Shown here in pieces: positions 18,609 through 28,547 of a stretch of 64,000 nt of DNA (positions within the stretch are counted from its first letter, which is position 1; every line of letters begins with the position of its first letter). The DNA is from Porticoccaceae bacterium (GTDB lineage: Bacteria > Pseudomonadota > Gammaproteobacteria > Pseudomonadales > Porticoccaceae): contig JAJFKC010000012.1 of NCBI GenBank assembly GCA_021773435.1, positions 45,653-109,652 on the forward strand. Direction: 5' to 3'. A program made the position numbers and the translations under genes. The notes beneath the pieces are model-generated. The model saw only the letters and a program-made list of their open reading frames with translations. It did not search any database and had not been told where the DNA came from.

Positions 18609-19763
18609 ATGGTTAAAGTATTTTCCCGCGATAATCTCCAGCTGTTGTTGGTCATTATGATCATCATCGGCGCAATCATTATGTCCAGAATGTTTAGCCA
18701 TGCCCGTAACCTGCCGGAGCAAGAGATTGCTGCTGCGCAGTTGCCGGTTACCGTTGCCGCGCTCGAACGAGGCACTCATCCAGTGCAAATCCGTACTACC
18801 GGTCGAGTTAAGCCCCGGGGCACCGTAGCTATCACGCCCCAGGTATCCGGGCGTGTTGAATGGGTGAGCGATAGTTTGTATGGCGGCGGTTATCTGGAGA
18901 ATAACCAGGTCCTGTTTCGTATCGAAGCCGCCGATTATAAAAACAATGTTGCTCGTGACCGTGCCGAGGTGGCTAAGGCGCAGACCGCCCTGGCACTTGA
19001 ACAGGCCGAAGCTGATGCCGCTATTGCTGAGTGGCAGGCGATCAACGATAACGTTGCCTTACCCGCGCTGGTTAGCCGCCAACCCCAAATCGCTCAGGCC
19101 GAAGCTGAGTTAGCAGCAGCCAAAGCGCGCCTGGCCCAGGCTGAGCTGAATTTGTCGCGGACGAAATATCGTTTGCCCTTTGATGGCAGAGTGATGACCA
19201 GTAGCCTTGAAGCCGGTGAATATATACTGGCCGGGCAAGCCTACGGTGAGATTTATAATCAGGACGCCCTGGAAGTTGTCCTGTCTGTGCCCCAGTCTGA
19301 TTTGCAATGGCTGCGCAACTTAAAAACTGACGATATCGCTGTACAAATTGTGTTTGAGAATCAGGCCGCTGAAACGGGTCAGTCAACCATCGCTGGTAAA
19401 ATATTGCGCTTCGGTGCGGTCCTCGACGAGACGACTCGATTCCAGGAAATTATCGTCAAACCGATTGGTGATGGCGACCTGTTGCCCGGCATGTTGACCC
19501 AGGTAGTGCTCCATAGCGCTCCGGTCCCTGATACCTGGGAAATTCCGGCGACGGCCATTCAGGCCCGGAAAATAATCTGGCTAGTCGATGAAAACCAGAC
19601 CTTGGTGCGCGTCGAGCCGGAAATAATTGCCACCTTGCCCAACAGTGTGATTGTCAGAATGACTAGCGATAGAAGTCACGTTAATGTGGTGACCCATGCC
19701 GTATCGGGTGGTGTCGAAGGCACAAGAGTAATGGTTCTCAATGGGGCGGAAGGTGAACGCTGA
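18609..19763 (+). CDS. RND efflux periplasmic adaptor (membrane fusion protein)
   Basis: A 384-residue HlyD/AcrA-type adaptor bridging the inner membrane pump and the outer membrane channel. It has an uncleaved or signal-like hydrophobic N-terminus (about 10-30), a split lipoyl domain (RVKPRGTVAITPQVSGRVEW near 66-85), a coiled-coil hairpin with heptad-like AEVAKAQTALALEQAEADA, and a beta-barrel domain ending with VVLHSAPVPDTWEIPATAI. It overlaps the long version of the next gene, which supports cotranscription. Confidence 0.93.
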   Translation: MVKVFSRDNLQLLLVIMIIIGAIIMSRMFSHARNLPEQEIAAAQLPVTVAALERGTHPVQIRTTGRVKPRGTVAITPQVSGRVEWVSDSLYGGGYLENNQVLFRIEAADYKNNVARDRAEVAKAQTALALEQAEADAAIAEWQAINDNVALPALVSRQPQIAQAEAELAAAKARLAQAELNLSRTKYRLPFDGRVMTSSLEAGEYILAGQAYGEIYNQDALEVVLSVPQSDLQWLRNLKTDDIAVQIVFENQAAETGQSTIAGKILRFGAVLDETTRFQEIIVKPIGDGDLLPGMLTQVVLHSAPVPDTWEIPATAIQARKIIWLVDENQTLVRVEPEIIATLPNSVIVRMTSDRSHVNVVTHAVSGGVEGTRVMVLNGAEGER

Positions 19764-19764
19764 G

Positions 19765-22700
19765 ATGAGTGGCACTGAAGGCGAGACCAACACTGAAGAC
19801 GAGATCGACACCGATGACCCGCAAAAAGTGGTTTCGAATGCCGGACCGGGCTCGAACCCGAATTCCGATAAGAACGCCAGCCAAAATCCGAACCTAAGCT
19901 ATTCTTCGCTAGTCACCTGGTTTGCCAATAATCGTGTGGCTGCCAATATTGTCATGATGTTTCTATTGGTCGGGGGCTTTATTGCCGTGCGCAGCATGAT
20001 TACCGAGACCTTCCCGTCACTCGATCCAAAAACCATCACCATCGCCACACCATACCCCGGGGCGACACCGTACGATGTGGAGGAGAGCATTACCCGTCGG
20101 ATTGAGGAGGCGGTAACCGGTATTGAGGGCGTTAAGCGGGTGACTTCCAACGCCAGTGAAGGTGCTGGTATTGTCACCGTAGAAATGGAAGATTTTGCCG
20201 ACCAGAATCAAGTGCTGGATGACGTCGAAACTGCGGTCGATAGTCTGGTTGATTTCCCACCTGAGGAAGCTGAAGAAACCTCAATTGTAAAAACTAAAAG
20301 AACTTCAAGCATGATGTCGCTGGCCGTATTTGGTGACGTCGACGAGCACACTCTGCATTATTGGGCCGACAAAATCGAAGGCGATTTGCTGCTGCTGCCG
20401 GAGCTGTCGCTACTGGATATCGCTGGCGGTCGCGACTTCGAAATTGCCATCGAAGTCAGCGAGCAAACGCTGCGTCATTATGGCTTGAGCCTTGATGATA
20501 TTTCTCGTCGAGTTGCTGAGTTTTCCATCGATGTGCCCGGTGGCACCCTGCGCACCGAGGCGGGGGATATTTTGATTCGGGTTCAGGGTAAACGTTATAC
20601 CGGCGAGACGTTTGAAAATATCACTATCCGCAGTGGCAGAGACGGTGCCAAATTGCGGCTTGGCGATATCGCGACTATTCGCGACAGTTTTGAAGACACC
20701 CAAATTCTCAATCATTTCAACGGCAAGCCTGCGCTCTTTGTCAGGGTATCGCGTAGTGATACTCAGGACACAATCGAGATGGAGCAGGCCATCAAGGCCT
20801 ATCTCGAAACGGTACAGCTGCCCGATGGCATGGATATACAAATATGGCGAAACACCACGGATATATTGCGCGATAGAATCAGCCTGATGGTTCGCAATGG
20901 CATCCTCGGATACATTCTGGTGTTTCTCAGTCTGTTGTTGTTTCTTGATTTAAAACTGGCTTTCTGGACTAGCCTGGGCATCCCGATTTCATTTATGGGT
21001 GGGCTTTTAGTGGTGGCCTTCACCGGTATCACGGTAAATATGATCACCCTGTTCGCGCTGATTATCGTGCTGGGTATCGTTGTCGATGATGCCATTGTCG
21101 CCGGTGAAAGCATTTTTAATGAGCAGGAAAAGGACCCCAGCAACAAGAATGCTGTGCTTGATGGCATCGCTCTGATCAAAGCACCCGTCACTATTGGTGT
21201 GTTGACGACCATTGCTGCGTTTGCACCATTGATATTTTCAACTGGTGCCATGGCGCAAATTATGTTGCCTGTGCCCATCGTGGTGATCGGCATACTGGGA
21301 ATTTCTCTGGTCGAAGCTTTCTACATATTACCGGCGCATCTGGTCTCTACCAGCCGTTGGAGCCGCGGCCTGTTGGCGTCGCTTCGTGACACTACCCAGG
21401 CCAGCCTGGCGCGATTTATTGAGTGTCGTTTGTTGCCTGCTATTTCGCTTTGCCTACGCTTTCGCTACGCCTCGGTGGCGCTGGGTTGCGCGACGATTAT
21501 TATTACCGTCGGCATATTTCAGGGCGGCATCGTGCGTTTTATCTTCTTTCCGCAAATAGACAGCGACCACATCACCGTTAATTTGAAAATGCCCACCGGT
21601 ACGCCTTTTGAAACCACCTACAAATACGCCGCGCAGATTCTTGAGGCAGGCGAACAAATGGTTCGCGATGGTGATGCTGAGATTGGCGGCGAAGGTTCGA
21701 TGCTCGAAGCCATTTCATTTACCGTCGGCAGTCAGGGTGCCGATACCACCGGCCCATCAGCCAGCAACAGCAGTTCTAACGCCACTAATCTCGCACAGAT
21801 TCGTATGGAACTGGTGCCTGGTGACGAGCGACCGTTTTCTTCCGGTGAGCTGGAGCGTAAGTGGCGTAAGAACAGCCCGATGATTCCCGGGGTTGAGAGC
21901 CTCACCTTTCGCAGCAGCCTGGTTCGCTCCGGTGATGACATCGATATCGAGATTTCCCATCGCGATGAAGCGGTGCTGGGGTTAGCGGCGGAGCATCTGA
22001 AAGATTCTCTGGCGATGATCTCAGGAGTTAGTCAGGTTGCGGATAGTTTTGAACCTGGTAAGCGGGAATATGTATTTGAATTGACCTCAGCAGGATTAGC
22101 GGCAGGATTGGCACCGGTAGATATCGGTCGACAACTACGTTTTGCCTATTACGGTTCAGAGGTCCACCGCGTTCAGCGCGGTCGTCGGGAGCTTAAAGTG
22201 ATGGTTCGTTATCCAGAATCTCAACGGCGCACGCTCAGTGATCTCTATAAAACCCGTATTCGTCTCAAAGACGGCTCAGAAATGGATTTGCGTACTGCCG
22301 CGATTATTCGAGAACAACGGGGCTATTCAAAGATAGAACGGGTGGATGGTCGTCGAATTGTGTCAGTCACTGCCGATACGGACGAGGCGCTTACTACACC
22401 CAATGATGTCACCGCGACGACAAGTGCCAAAATTATGCCTGAAATGTTAAAACGCTATCCCGGCCTTTCGTATTCCTTTGCAGGGTCGAATCGAGATCAG
22501 CGGGAAGATCTGGCGTCGTTGCAACGTAATTTATTGATTGCCGTGATGGTCATGTTTGTGATGCTGGCCTCCCAGTTAAGGAGCTACGTGCAGCCAATTA
22601 TTATCCTGACGGCCATTCCGTTTGGTTTTGTCGGCTCGGTATTGGGCCATTTGGTGATGGGTTTTGATATCTCTTTCGTATCTATTTTCGGCATGATTGC

Positions 22701-23055
22701 TTTGTCCGGTGTGGTGATTAACGACTCACTGGTACTGGTCGATTACTTCAACCACGTCCGAACCGAGCAACAGCTCGGTGTTGAGGAGGCTTTGCTAGCC
22801 GCAGTTACTAGACGTTTCCGGCCGATACTGCTGACCACCATGACGACCAGCCTGGGGTTGCTACCGATGCTCACTGAAACCAGCTTGCAGGCAAAATTCC
22901 TCATTCCCATGGCCGTGAGCCTCGCCTTTGGGATTGTTTATGCAACCATTGTTATTATCTTTCTGGTGCCAGCGCTGATTCTTATTACAGAAGATATCAG
23001 ACATCTATTTGCCAGATTGTTGGTTAGACGGGGGCAAACGGGGGCCAGTCCATAG
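19765..23055 (+). CDS. RND efflux inner membrane pump (HAE-type)
   Basis: Proton-driven export pump of the AcrB superfamily. From ATG 19765 it has 1096 residues. Twelve membrane helices are expected: one after a hydrophilic N-terminal tail of about 50 residues, then large periplasmic loops and two clusters of helices. The TM4 proton-relay motif GIVVDDAIV is clear. The acidic N-terminal tail (GTEGETNTEDEIDTDD) is an unusual extension. ATG 19741 is in frame but lies inside the previous gene; GGAAGG just upstream of 19765 supports the later start. Substrate unknown; nearby catabolic genes suggest hydrophobic compounds, which is inference. Confidence 0.93.
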   Translation: MSGTEGETNTEDEIDTDDPQKVVSNAGPGSNPNSDKNASQNPNLSYSSLVTWFANNRVAANIVMMFLLVGGFIAVRSMITETFPSLDPKTITIATPYPGATPYDVEESITRRIEEAVTGIEGVKRVTSNASEGAGIVTVEMEDFADQNQVLDDVETAVDSLVDFPPEEAEETSIVKTKRTSSMMSLAVFGDVDEHTLHYWADKIEGDLLLLPELSLLDIAGGRDFEIAIEVSEQTLRHYGLSLDDISRRVAEFSIDVPGGTLRTEAGDILIRVQGKRYTGETFENITIRSGRDGAKLRLGDIATIRDSFEDTQILNHFNGKPALFVRVSRSDTQDTIEMEQAIKAYLETVQLPDGMDIQIWRNTTDILRDRISLMVRNGILGYILVFLSLLLFLDLKLAFWTSLGIPISFMGGLLVVAFTGITVNMITLFALIIVLGIVVDDAIVAGESIFNEQEKDPSNKNAVLDGIALIKAPVTIGVLTTIAAFAPLIFSTGAMAQIMLPVPIVVIGILGISLVEAFYILPAHLVSTSRWSRGLLASLRDTTQASLARFIECRLLPAISLCLRFRYASVALGCATIIITVGIFQGGIVRFIFFPQIDSDHITVNLKMPTGTPFETTYKYAAQILEAGEQMVRDGDAEIGGEGSMLEAISFTVGSQGADTTGPSASNSSSNATNLAQIRMELVPGDERPFSSGELERKWRKNSPMIPGVESLTFRSSLVRSGDDIDIEISHRDEAVLGLAAEHLKDSLAMISGVSQVADSFEPGKREYVFELTSAGLAAGLAPVDIGRQLRFAYYGSEVHRVQRGRRELKVMVRYPESQRRTLSDLYKTRIRLKDGSEMDLRTAAIIREQRGYSKIERVDGRRIVSVTADTDEALTTPNDVTATTSAKIMPEMLKRYPGLSYSFAGSNRDQREDLASLQRNLLIAVMVMFVMLASQLRSYVQPIIILTAIPFGFVGSVLGHLVMGFDISFVSIFGMIALSGVVINDSLVLVDYFNHVRTEQQLGVEEALLAAVTRRFRPILLTTMTTSLGLLPMLTETSLQAKFLIPMAVSLAFGIVYATIVIIFLVPALILITEDIRHLFARLLVRRGQTGASP

Positions 23056-23246
23056 AGAATACTCTGTGGCCCTGTCTTCACTGAGATAGCGTCAGGTGAT
23101 ATTGTCTGGATTTCGGCATCAAACTGTATCGTATTGAGGTCAGCGATGATCAGTTGACAAGGATTCAACTTAGATGTCTAAATAGTCGCGCTAAATCGAT
23201 AGCTTTTGATACAGCTTATTATTTGAAATAAGGAAGAGAGCCTGCC

Positions 23247-23624
23247 ATGAAATGTCCCAAATGCGAACGTGATATGGAAACTCGCACATTCAAAAATATT
23301 GAAATTGACCGTTGTACCGGTTGTTACGGTATTTTCTGTAGCCCGGGAGATATAGAGAAAGGAAAAGATGTTTGGCTATCTGAAGCAGTGCTCGATATTG
23401 GTTACGAAAACACCGGTGAGCGTTATGACACAATAGATGATATAAACTGCCCGGCCTGTGATGTCAAAATGGATAAAATATCGGATCCTGATCAGACCCA
23501 TATCTGGATGGAGGCGTGTCCTCAATGCAATAAACTATTCCTGGACGCGGGTGAGTTTACCGATCTTAAATACAATACGATGATGGATCGTATTCGCGAC
23601 TGGCGTAAAGGGCTGCGCAAATAA
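23247..23624 (+). CDS. Zinc-ribbon (zf-TFIIB-like) protein
   Basis: A 125-residue soluble protein with two zinc-ribbon units: CPKC (3-6) paired with CTGC near 27-30, and CPAC near 71-74 paired with CPQC near 93-96. This matches the zf-TFIIB family of small bacterial proteins. The ATG follows AGGAAGAGAG at a good distance. A strong terminator follows at 23652, so it forms a single-gene unit. Function unknown. Confidence 0.8.
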   Translation: MKCPKCERDMETRTFKNIEIDRCTGCYGIFCSPGDIEKGKDVWLSEAVLDIGYENTGERYDTIDDINCPACDVKMDKISDPDQTHIWMEACPQCNKLFLDAGEFTDLKYNTMMDRIRDWRKGLRK

Positions 23625-23651
23625 GCCTTGTTGTAAACCCGCGCTAATAAA

Positions 23652-23687
23652 ACGCCAGATAAGTAGTATAAATTATCTGGCGTTTTT
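23652..23687 (+). terminator. Rho-independent terminator
   Basis: Perfect 11-base arms ACGCCAGATAA (23652-23662) and TTATCTGGCGT (23673-23683), a 10-base loop and a run of five T. It closes the zinc-ribbon gene. Confidence 0.9.
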
Positions 23688-23767
23688 GCGTCTGGGCGTA
23701 AACCAAACACGCTAGGGCAGGCACCACGACTGATTGGTTTAGCCTAATGCGGTTTGCCGGAAATCCA

Positions 23768-24463
23768 ATGCTAAAGCAAATGAAACTTCTTAGATGGCTG
23801 AAATGGGCTGCCGTATTATTAATTATTGGCAGCATCTACCTGGTGATTGCTGCGCCTTTTTATATCCACAGCAGATTCAATACCCAGCATCCCATTGCCC
23901 GGCTCCAGTTTGTACGGCTGGGTGAACAACACTATATTGCCGAATTACAAACGCCAACTCGTCATAGGGGTGATTTTTGCCAATCGGAAAATTATCCCAT
24001 CTGGGGCGATCAATGGCAGTTGGATGCCAGCTTTCTTCGTTGGAAGGGAGTCGCCGTGATGCTTGGCTTTGAATCAAGGTATCGACTGGATCGGCTGTCA
24101 GGCCGTTATCATTCCGTCGAACGACAAAATGCCAGGGGAAAATTGGTACATAGTTTATCGCCAAAGCTTTGGTTGAATTTGTTTGATGGGCTAAATTTGG
24201 ATCCTGAAAATATCGACGGGCAATCAAGCATCCTGGTTGATACCGTTTTTGGCTCATCGGTATATCTCAATATCGACACGAAAAAAGTCTATACAGTATT
24301 TCAAACCGAAGATGGACTGATCGCGAAAGCCCAGGCTAAACCGATCGAAACCGTTGACCTGGGAATAACCACCATAACCATCGACAAAGCCTGCGCCAAA
24401 CAGTCTGGTTTCGTTGAATTGCTCGCCCGGAGATTTAATGGTCTGGCGGTCAAGTATTTATGA
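23768..24463 (+). CDS. Membrane-anchored protein of unknown function
   Basis: About 231 residues: one N-terminal membrane segment (about residues 13-33) followed by a globular domain that is probably periplasmic. Distinct pieces are LDASFLRWKGVAVMLGFES and YRLDRLSGRYHS, a pattern I associate with conserved hypothetical proteins of gammaproteobacteria; no function is known to me. An in-frame ATG at 23747 would add seven residues. Neither start has a strong ribosome binding site; GGAA precedes 23768. The gene converges on the sterol desaturase-like gene. Confidence 0.65.
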   Translation: MLKQMKLLRWLKWAAVLLIIGSIYLVIAAPFYIHSRFNTQHPIARLQFVRLGEQHYIAELQTPTRHRGDFCQSENYPIWGDQWQLDASFLRWKGVAVMLGFESRYRLDRLSGRYHSVERQNARGKLVHSLSPKLWLNLFDGLNLDPENIDGQSSILVDTVFGSSVYLNIDTKKVYTVFQTEDGLIAKAQAKPIETVDLGITTITIDKACAKQSGFVELLARRFNGLAVKYL

Positions 24464-24507
24464 TCCGTGTCTTGAGACATGGCAGTAAAAAGTTACGAAT
24501 CAGTGTT

Positions 24508-25365
24508 CTAACTCTCTGGCTTCTCGGAGCTACCTCGACTAATCGTGTAACTACCATTATCGGCTTTAAAGGGCTGGAGTAGCATTCGGTCGAGACCGAG
24601 GTCGCGGTTAGTACGAAACAGGTTAGTGCCAATGGTCATATTTTCATGCCCACCCTCTGGCTGTGCACGGTAGGTACCCAGGCAGCGATCCCATATCGAC
24701 AGGTTAAAACCAAAATTGCTGTTTGTCTCGCTTGGCAGTACCGAGTGATGCACGCGATGCATATCCGGCGTCACAACAAAAAACCGAAGCCATTTATCAA
24801 AACCCAGTGGTAGCCTGACATTGCTGTGGTTAAACATCGCAATGCCATTGAGTAAGACCTCAAAAATTAGCACTGCCACCGCCGGTGGCCCCAACGAGGC
24901 GATGACCATCAGTTTGATCATCATAGAAAGCGCAATTTCAAGGGGGTGAAAACGCGAGCCAGTGGTCACATCAAATTCCAGGTCGGCGTGGTGCATACGA
25001 TGCAATCGCCACAGTATGGGTACCGCATGCACCAAGACATGTTGCAAATAAATTACCAGGTCGAGAATGATGATGGCGACCAAAATTAGGGCCCAGTTGG
25101 GTAGTGGCAACGGCAGATGATGTAACAGTCCCCAGCCAGCTGTGTCCGCGAATTGGGCCAGGCCCACCGCAGTGGTTGGCATGATAATCCGCAGCAGTAC
25201 CGTGTTGAATATCACCACTCCGATATTGTTGGGCCAACGGGTACGTCGTGAAATATTCTGAGCCCGGCGTGGTGCAAGCAACTCCCACAACGCCATGATC
25301 AGGAAAATACCCAGGAAAAACCCCAGGCGAATCGTTGGTTCATGGCCTAGGAGGTAATTATCCAT
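24508..25365 (-). CDS. Sterol desaturase / fatty acid hydroxylase family protein
   Basis: A 285-residue integral membrane di-iron oxygenase. The histidine clusters are HVLVH near 112-116, HRMHH near 126-130 (LHRMHHAD) and HRVHH further on (MHRVHHSVLP), matching the HxxxH, HxxHH, HxxHH pattern of the FA_hydroxylase family. Three to four membrane segments surround them. Bacterial members hydroxylate or desaturate lipids, carotenoids or sterol-like compounds; substrate is unknown here. It follows the endonuclease/phosphatase-like gene by 27 bases on the same strand, so the two may be cotranscribed. Confidence 0.88.
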   Translation of the reverse strand: MDNYLLGHEPTIRLGFFLGIFLIMALWELLAPRRAQNISRRTRWPNNIGVVIFNTVLLRIIMPTTAVGLAQFADTAGWGLLHHLPLPLPNWALILVAIIILDLVIYLQHVLVHAVPILWRLHRMHHADLEFDVTTGSRFHPLEIALSMMIKLMVIASLGPPAVAVLIFEVLLNGIAMFNHSNVRLPLGFDKWLRFFVVTPDMHRVHHSVLPSETNSNFGFNLSIWDRCLGTYRAQPEGGHENMTIGTNLFRTNRDLGLDRMLLQPFKADNGSYTISRGSSEKPES

Positions 25366-25392
25366 GGGCTTACATCCTGCTGGTCAAAGCGC

Positions 25393-26145
25393 TTATTTGA
25401 GCAGTTCGAACTCGACAATCACCGGCAAGTGGTCACTGGCGACGCGCGCTATTTGAGATCGTGAGGCCTGGGCTGAAACCAGCTTTAACTTACCTCGATA
25501 GTAAATCCGATCCAAACCGCCACGGGGGGCAAACGACGGGTAGGTTTTTATCGGCCGGGTTCTGAGTCGGGTTTCTCGATCAGTGGCGCAACGCAGTGAC
25601 ATGCCTTCCACATATAGTGCGCGCAAGCGTGATAGCCAGTCATTAAAATCGCCGCCGACGACGCAGGCTGCATGGGGATCAATATCAGTAAATTCCTTCG
25701 ACCGCATCAATAGTCCGGACTGCCGCTGGCGTTCGAGCGGCGACAGGCCCAGGTGCAGGTTAAATATTTCCAGGGGGAAGGCGTTTTGTTGACTATTACG
25801 GACTTCGATAGCGGTATGCTGGCAACCTCGCCGCTTGTGGTCGCCGATGGTCAAATCAATATTACGCTCTCTGATAATAGGGTAGCGGCTTAAGGTCGCA
25901 TTGCCGTAGCGACCTTTTTTCAGGCTGACATTGTGACCAGCAGCATAATAGGGAAAGCCCAGTTCCTCGGCGATTTCCCTGGCCATGTCTTGCTCTCGTG
26001 AGCGAGGCGCACCTTCATCAACTTCCTGTAAAAGAATCACATCGGCATGGTGATTGCCGAGTATGTTTATCACGCGGTCTGGCTGAAAGCGTCGATCAAG
26101 CCCGATAGCTCGGTGAATATTGTAGGTGATGATTTTGAGTTTCAC
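25393..26145 (-). CDS. Endonuclease/exonuclease/phosphatase family protein
   Basis: A 250-residue single-domain member of the DNase I-like superfamily. Seen motifs are the start TYNIHRAIGLD, the metal-binding LLQEVDEG near 37-44, NLHLGLS near 130, GDFNDW near 165 and the closing SDHLPVIVEF with the catalytic Asp-His pair. No signal peptide, so probably cytosolic. Substrate may be DNA, phospholipid headgroups or inositol phosphates; sequence alone does not decide. It lies upstream of the sterol desaturase-like gene. Confidence 0.9.
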   Translation of the reverse strand: MKLKIITYNIHRAIGLDRRFQPDRVINILGNHHADVILLQEVDEGAPRSREQDMAREIAEELGFPYYAAGHNVSLKKGRYGNATLSRYPIIRERNIDLTIGDHKRRGCQHTAIEVRNSQQNAFPLEIFNLHLGLSPLERQRQSGLLMRSKEFTDIDPHAACVVGGDFNDWLSRLRALYVEGMSLRCATDRETRLRTRPIKTYPSFAPRGGLDRIYYRGKLKLVSAQASRSQIARVASDHLPVIVEFELLK

Positions 26146-26274
26146 AGGCTCACAATAGTTAGTTGTTCATTTTTGTTCGCGGCAAGCGAGTATTATGCTA
26201 TAAAAATTGTTCAAATAGAGCGATGTGGAAAGTCGCACTAAAACCTGGTAATAAAAAGGGATGGGGTGCGCCGC

Positions 26275-26856
26275 ATGAGCGATATATATCACCAGAAAAA
26301 TCGAGATATGCAAGATCAGTTTGGGACCCGGCCATTGGCGGATCGGATTAACGAGATTGTTATTGCCGATAAACTTGATGACGAAGCACGCGAATTCATC
26401 ACCGCGCGCAATATGTTTTTTATCAGCACCGTCGACGACCAGGGTCGGCCTACGGTGTCTTATAAGGGTGGCGCACAGGGGTTTGTAAAAGTGCTCGACA
26501 GCCAACACATCGCCTTTCCACTGTACGATGGCAACGGCATGTTCCTAAGTGCTGGAAACATAGATAACAACAATAGCGTGGGCTTACTGTTTATTGATTT
26601 TGAAAATCCCCACCGCCTAAGACTTCATGGTACCGCGGTTGTTAGTGCTAATGACGAGTTGATGGCGCAATACTATGAAGCGCAGATGATTGTGCGCATA
26701 AAAGTGCGTAATATTTTTGTTAACTGCCCACATTACATTCATCCGGTCGAAGGTCATACTGAATCTATTTATGTCCCTCGAGAAGGGATTGAGACTCTGG
26801 AAGCTGAGTGGAAATCCTGGGACATTCTTGCCGATGTGGTTCCTGAGAAAAAATAA
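26275..26856 (+). CDS. Pyridoxamine 5'-phosphate oxidase-like flavin protein
   Basis: A product of 193 residues with the split-barrel flavin-binding fold. The stretch FISTVDDQGRPTVSYKGGAQG (near 45-65) and SVGLLFIDF are typical of the PPOX/general stress protein group. It is not a PdxH orthologue by sequence pattern. It starts 129 bases from the divergent EEP gene. GTG 26266 is also in frame, but ATG 26275, preceded by a G-rich GGGATGGGG, is preferred. The MOSC gene follows after 34 bases and may share its transcript. Confidence 0.82.
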   Translation: MSDIYHQKNRDMQDQFGTRPLADRINEIVIADKLDDEAREFITARNMFFISTVDDQGRPTVSYKGGAQGFVKVLDSQHIAFPLYDGNGMFLSAGNIDNNNSVGLLFIDFENPHRLRLHGTAVVSANDELMAQYYEAQMIVRIKVRNIFVNCPHYIHPVEGHTESIYVPREGIETLEAEWKSWDILADVVPEKK

Positions 26857-26890
26857 CGCCAAAATCAGCAACTGATAATCGAGGAAGGAT

Positions 26891-27715
26891 ATGGCTGACA
26901 ATAGCGACAATGCTGGAGAAGTCATTGGCAGCATCGAGGGACTTTATCGATACCCGGTAAAAAGCATGCGCGGCGAGCAATTAGACGAAGCCTTCATTGG
27001 TTATTCAGGCGTATACGGCGACCGAATCTACGCGTTTAAAAGCCCTGCTGCGCCAGCGTTCTTCCCGTATTTTACTGGTCGAGACAAGCAGGAGATGCTG
27101 CTCTACACGCCCCGTTTTAGGCACCCCGAAAATGCCCGTCAGCCACATAGCTGGCTTGAAGCGGAGGCCTACAGCATCGGTATCGCACCCACCTATGCGT
27201 CTGAACAGGAGCTGTTCGTCGAGGTGGAAACACCCCAGGGTGAATTACTCGCCATCAATGATCCACGACTGGCAACAATGCTTGGTGAGTCGACGGCTAA
27301 GGACAAAAACGACCGGAAGCTAACCTTGATTCGTTCTGATAGAGCTTTAACCGATGGTCGCCCGATTTCATTAATCTCTCTGCAAACAGTTGAGCGCTTG
27401 TCCGAAGAAATAGGCATGACCGTAGATCAACGTCGCTTCAGAGCCAACATGACGATGGACCTGGCCGGTAAGCCGGGTTTCTTTGAAGACCAACTCGTCG
27501 GTCGTACGCTAAGATTGGGTGATCGGGTGGTTGTGTCTATCGTTGCGCGCGACCCCCGATGTGAAATGATTACTTTTGACCCGGATACGGGAGCGGCGGA
27601 GCCTGCCATTCTACAACAGGTAAGCAAAGCCCACGAAAGGCTTGCTGGCGTTTATGCAGCGGTATTGGTGGAAGGCGTGGTCAAGCCTGGTGATAGGATT
27701 CGCCTGGAAAACTGA
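26891..27715 (+). CDS. MOSC domain (mARC-like) protein
   Basis: A 274-residue protein with an N-terminal MOSC_N beta-barrel (GLYRYPVKSMRGEQL near 16-30) and a MOSC domain. The candidate molybdenum-ligand cysteine is in ARDPRCEM near 219-226. MOSC proteins bind molybdenum cofactor and catalyse or support N-oxygenated compound reduction, as in YiiM, YcbX and mARC. This protein lacks the C-terminal 2Fe-2S domain of YcbX, so it would need a separate electron donor. The window also contains a large molybdoenzyme operon at 44.5 kb, but no direct link is visible. Confidence 0.88.
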   Translation: MADNSDNAGEVIGSIEGLYRYPVKSMRGEQLDEAFIGYSGVYGDRIYAFKSPAAPAFFPYFTGRDKQEMLLYTPRFRHPENARQPHSWLEAEAYSIGIAPTYASEQELFVEVETPQGELLAINDPRLATMLGESTAKDKNDRKLTLIRSDRALTDGRPISLISLQTVERLSEEIGMTVDQRRFRANMTMDLAGKPGFFEDQLVGRTLRLGDRVVVSIVARDPRCEMITFDPDTGAAEPAILQQVSKAHERLAGVYAAVLVEGVVKPGDRIRLEN

Positions 27716-27755
27716 TTGGCGTAAGGCTGTTTATGGGTGTTCAAAGCTAGTCAGG

Positions 27756-27800
27756 GAACTATTTGCCAGTGAACTATTCGCCAGAAATCTATCCACCAGT
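27756..27800. repeat. 15-bp imperfect tandem repeat, 3 copies
   Basis: Units at 27756-27770, 27771-27785 and 27786-27800 share the pattern GAACTATTYGCCAGT with a few mismatches. The array lies in the short gap between the converging MOSC and nitroreductase genes. No hairpin or T tract is associated, so it is not a terminator. Confidence 0.65.
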
Positions 27801-27836
27801 AAACGATTCATTAATAAATACGAACGATTCTATTCG

Positions 27837-28505
27837 CTATTTTTTATCGAAGGTTTGGCCATCAAATTGCTCCAGGGTGACAATTTCTTGCACTGTAAGG
27901 CGTTTCAGTTTAGTCAATTGTTTCACCGGTTTGCCCAGAGGTACAAGCGCGCAGACCGCATAGTGTTCAGGAATATTCAACAGCTTTTGTATTGCCGGTT
28001 CATTGGCAGCAGGCAAGGTAGTGATGGTGCCGCCAAAACCTGCATTGCGGGCGCCTAGCAGCACATTCCAGACAAAAGGATAAACCGATGCGCCGCTAAT
28101 AATGCCGACGCGGTCGAGGTCTTTATCCACCGAGGCAAGCTTGTTCAGATCAACGATAAAAACCAGCAATACAGCTGACTTTTTATAGGGCTCCACCAGA
28201 ATGTCTGGCACGGGCGTATCGGCCACCTGTTGCGGGGTAACCTTGCTGGATGTCACCGTATTCCACGGGTTTTCGCCTGCCTTTATCTGGGCGATATATT
28301 GTTTTGCCGCTGGTTCACTGAGCTTTGCGATGGCCTCGCGGGTGCTTTTATCTCGAACAACAATGACTCGATTGCCCTGGCGATTACCGCCGCTGGGTGC
28401 GAAGCGGGCGTTGTCGAGAATCTCGTAGAGGATATCGTCGGGCAGCGTTTCGCCGGTGTAATCCCGGGCGGCGAAGGCGGTGCGCATTACGTCGTTGAGT
28501 TCCAT
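27837..28505 (-). CDS. Nitroreductase family FMN protein
   Basis: A 222-residue FMN-dependent oxidoreductase of the NfnB-like superfamily. The N-terminus has the FMN-binding RDYTGETLPDDIL and NARFAPSGGNRQ segments, and the C-terminal half has NVLLGARNAGFGGTITTLP, all typical. Such enzymes reduce nitro groups, quinones or enones, or act as flavin dehydrogenases. It is the last gene of a minus-strand run hyuA-hyuB-enoyl-CoA hydratase-LLM oxidoreductase-nitroreductase, 42 bases after the LLM gene, so a reductive step in that pathway is the best guess. Confidence 0.88.
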   Translation of the reverse strand: MELNDVMRTAFAARDYTGETLPDDILYEILDNARFAPSGGNRQGNRVIVVRDKSTREAIAKLSEPAAKQYIAQIKAGENPWNTVTSSKVTPQQVADTPVPDILVEPYKKSAVLLVFIVDLNKLASVDKDLDRVGIISGASVYPFVWNVLLGARNAGFGGTITTLPAANEPAIQKLLNIPEHYAVCALVPLGKPVKQLTKLKRLTVQEIVTLEQFDGQTFDKK

Positions 28506-28547
28506 GAAATAATCCTCCCCAGTTTAGATCGCCCGCGTGTTATCTTT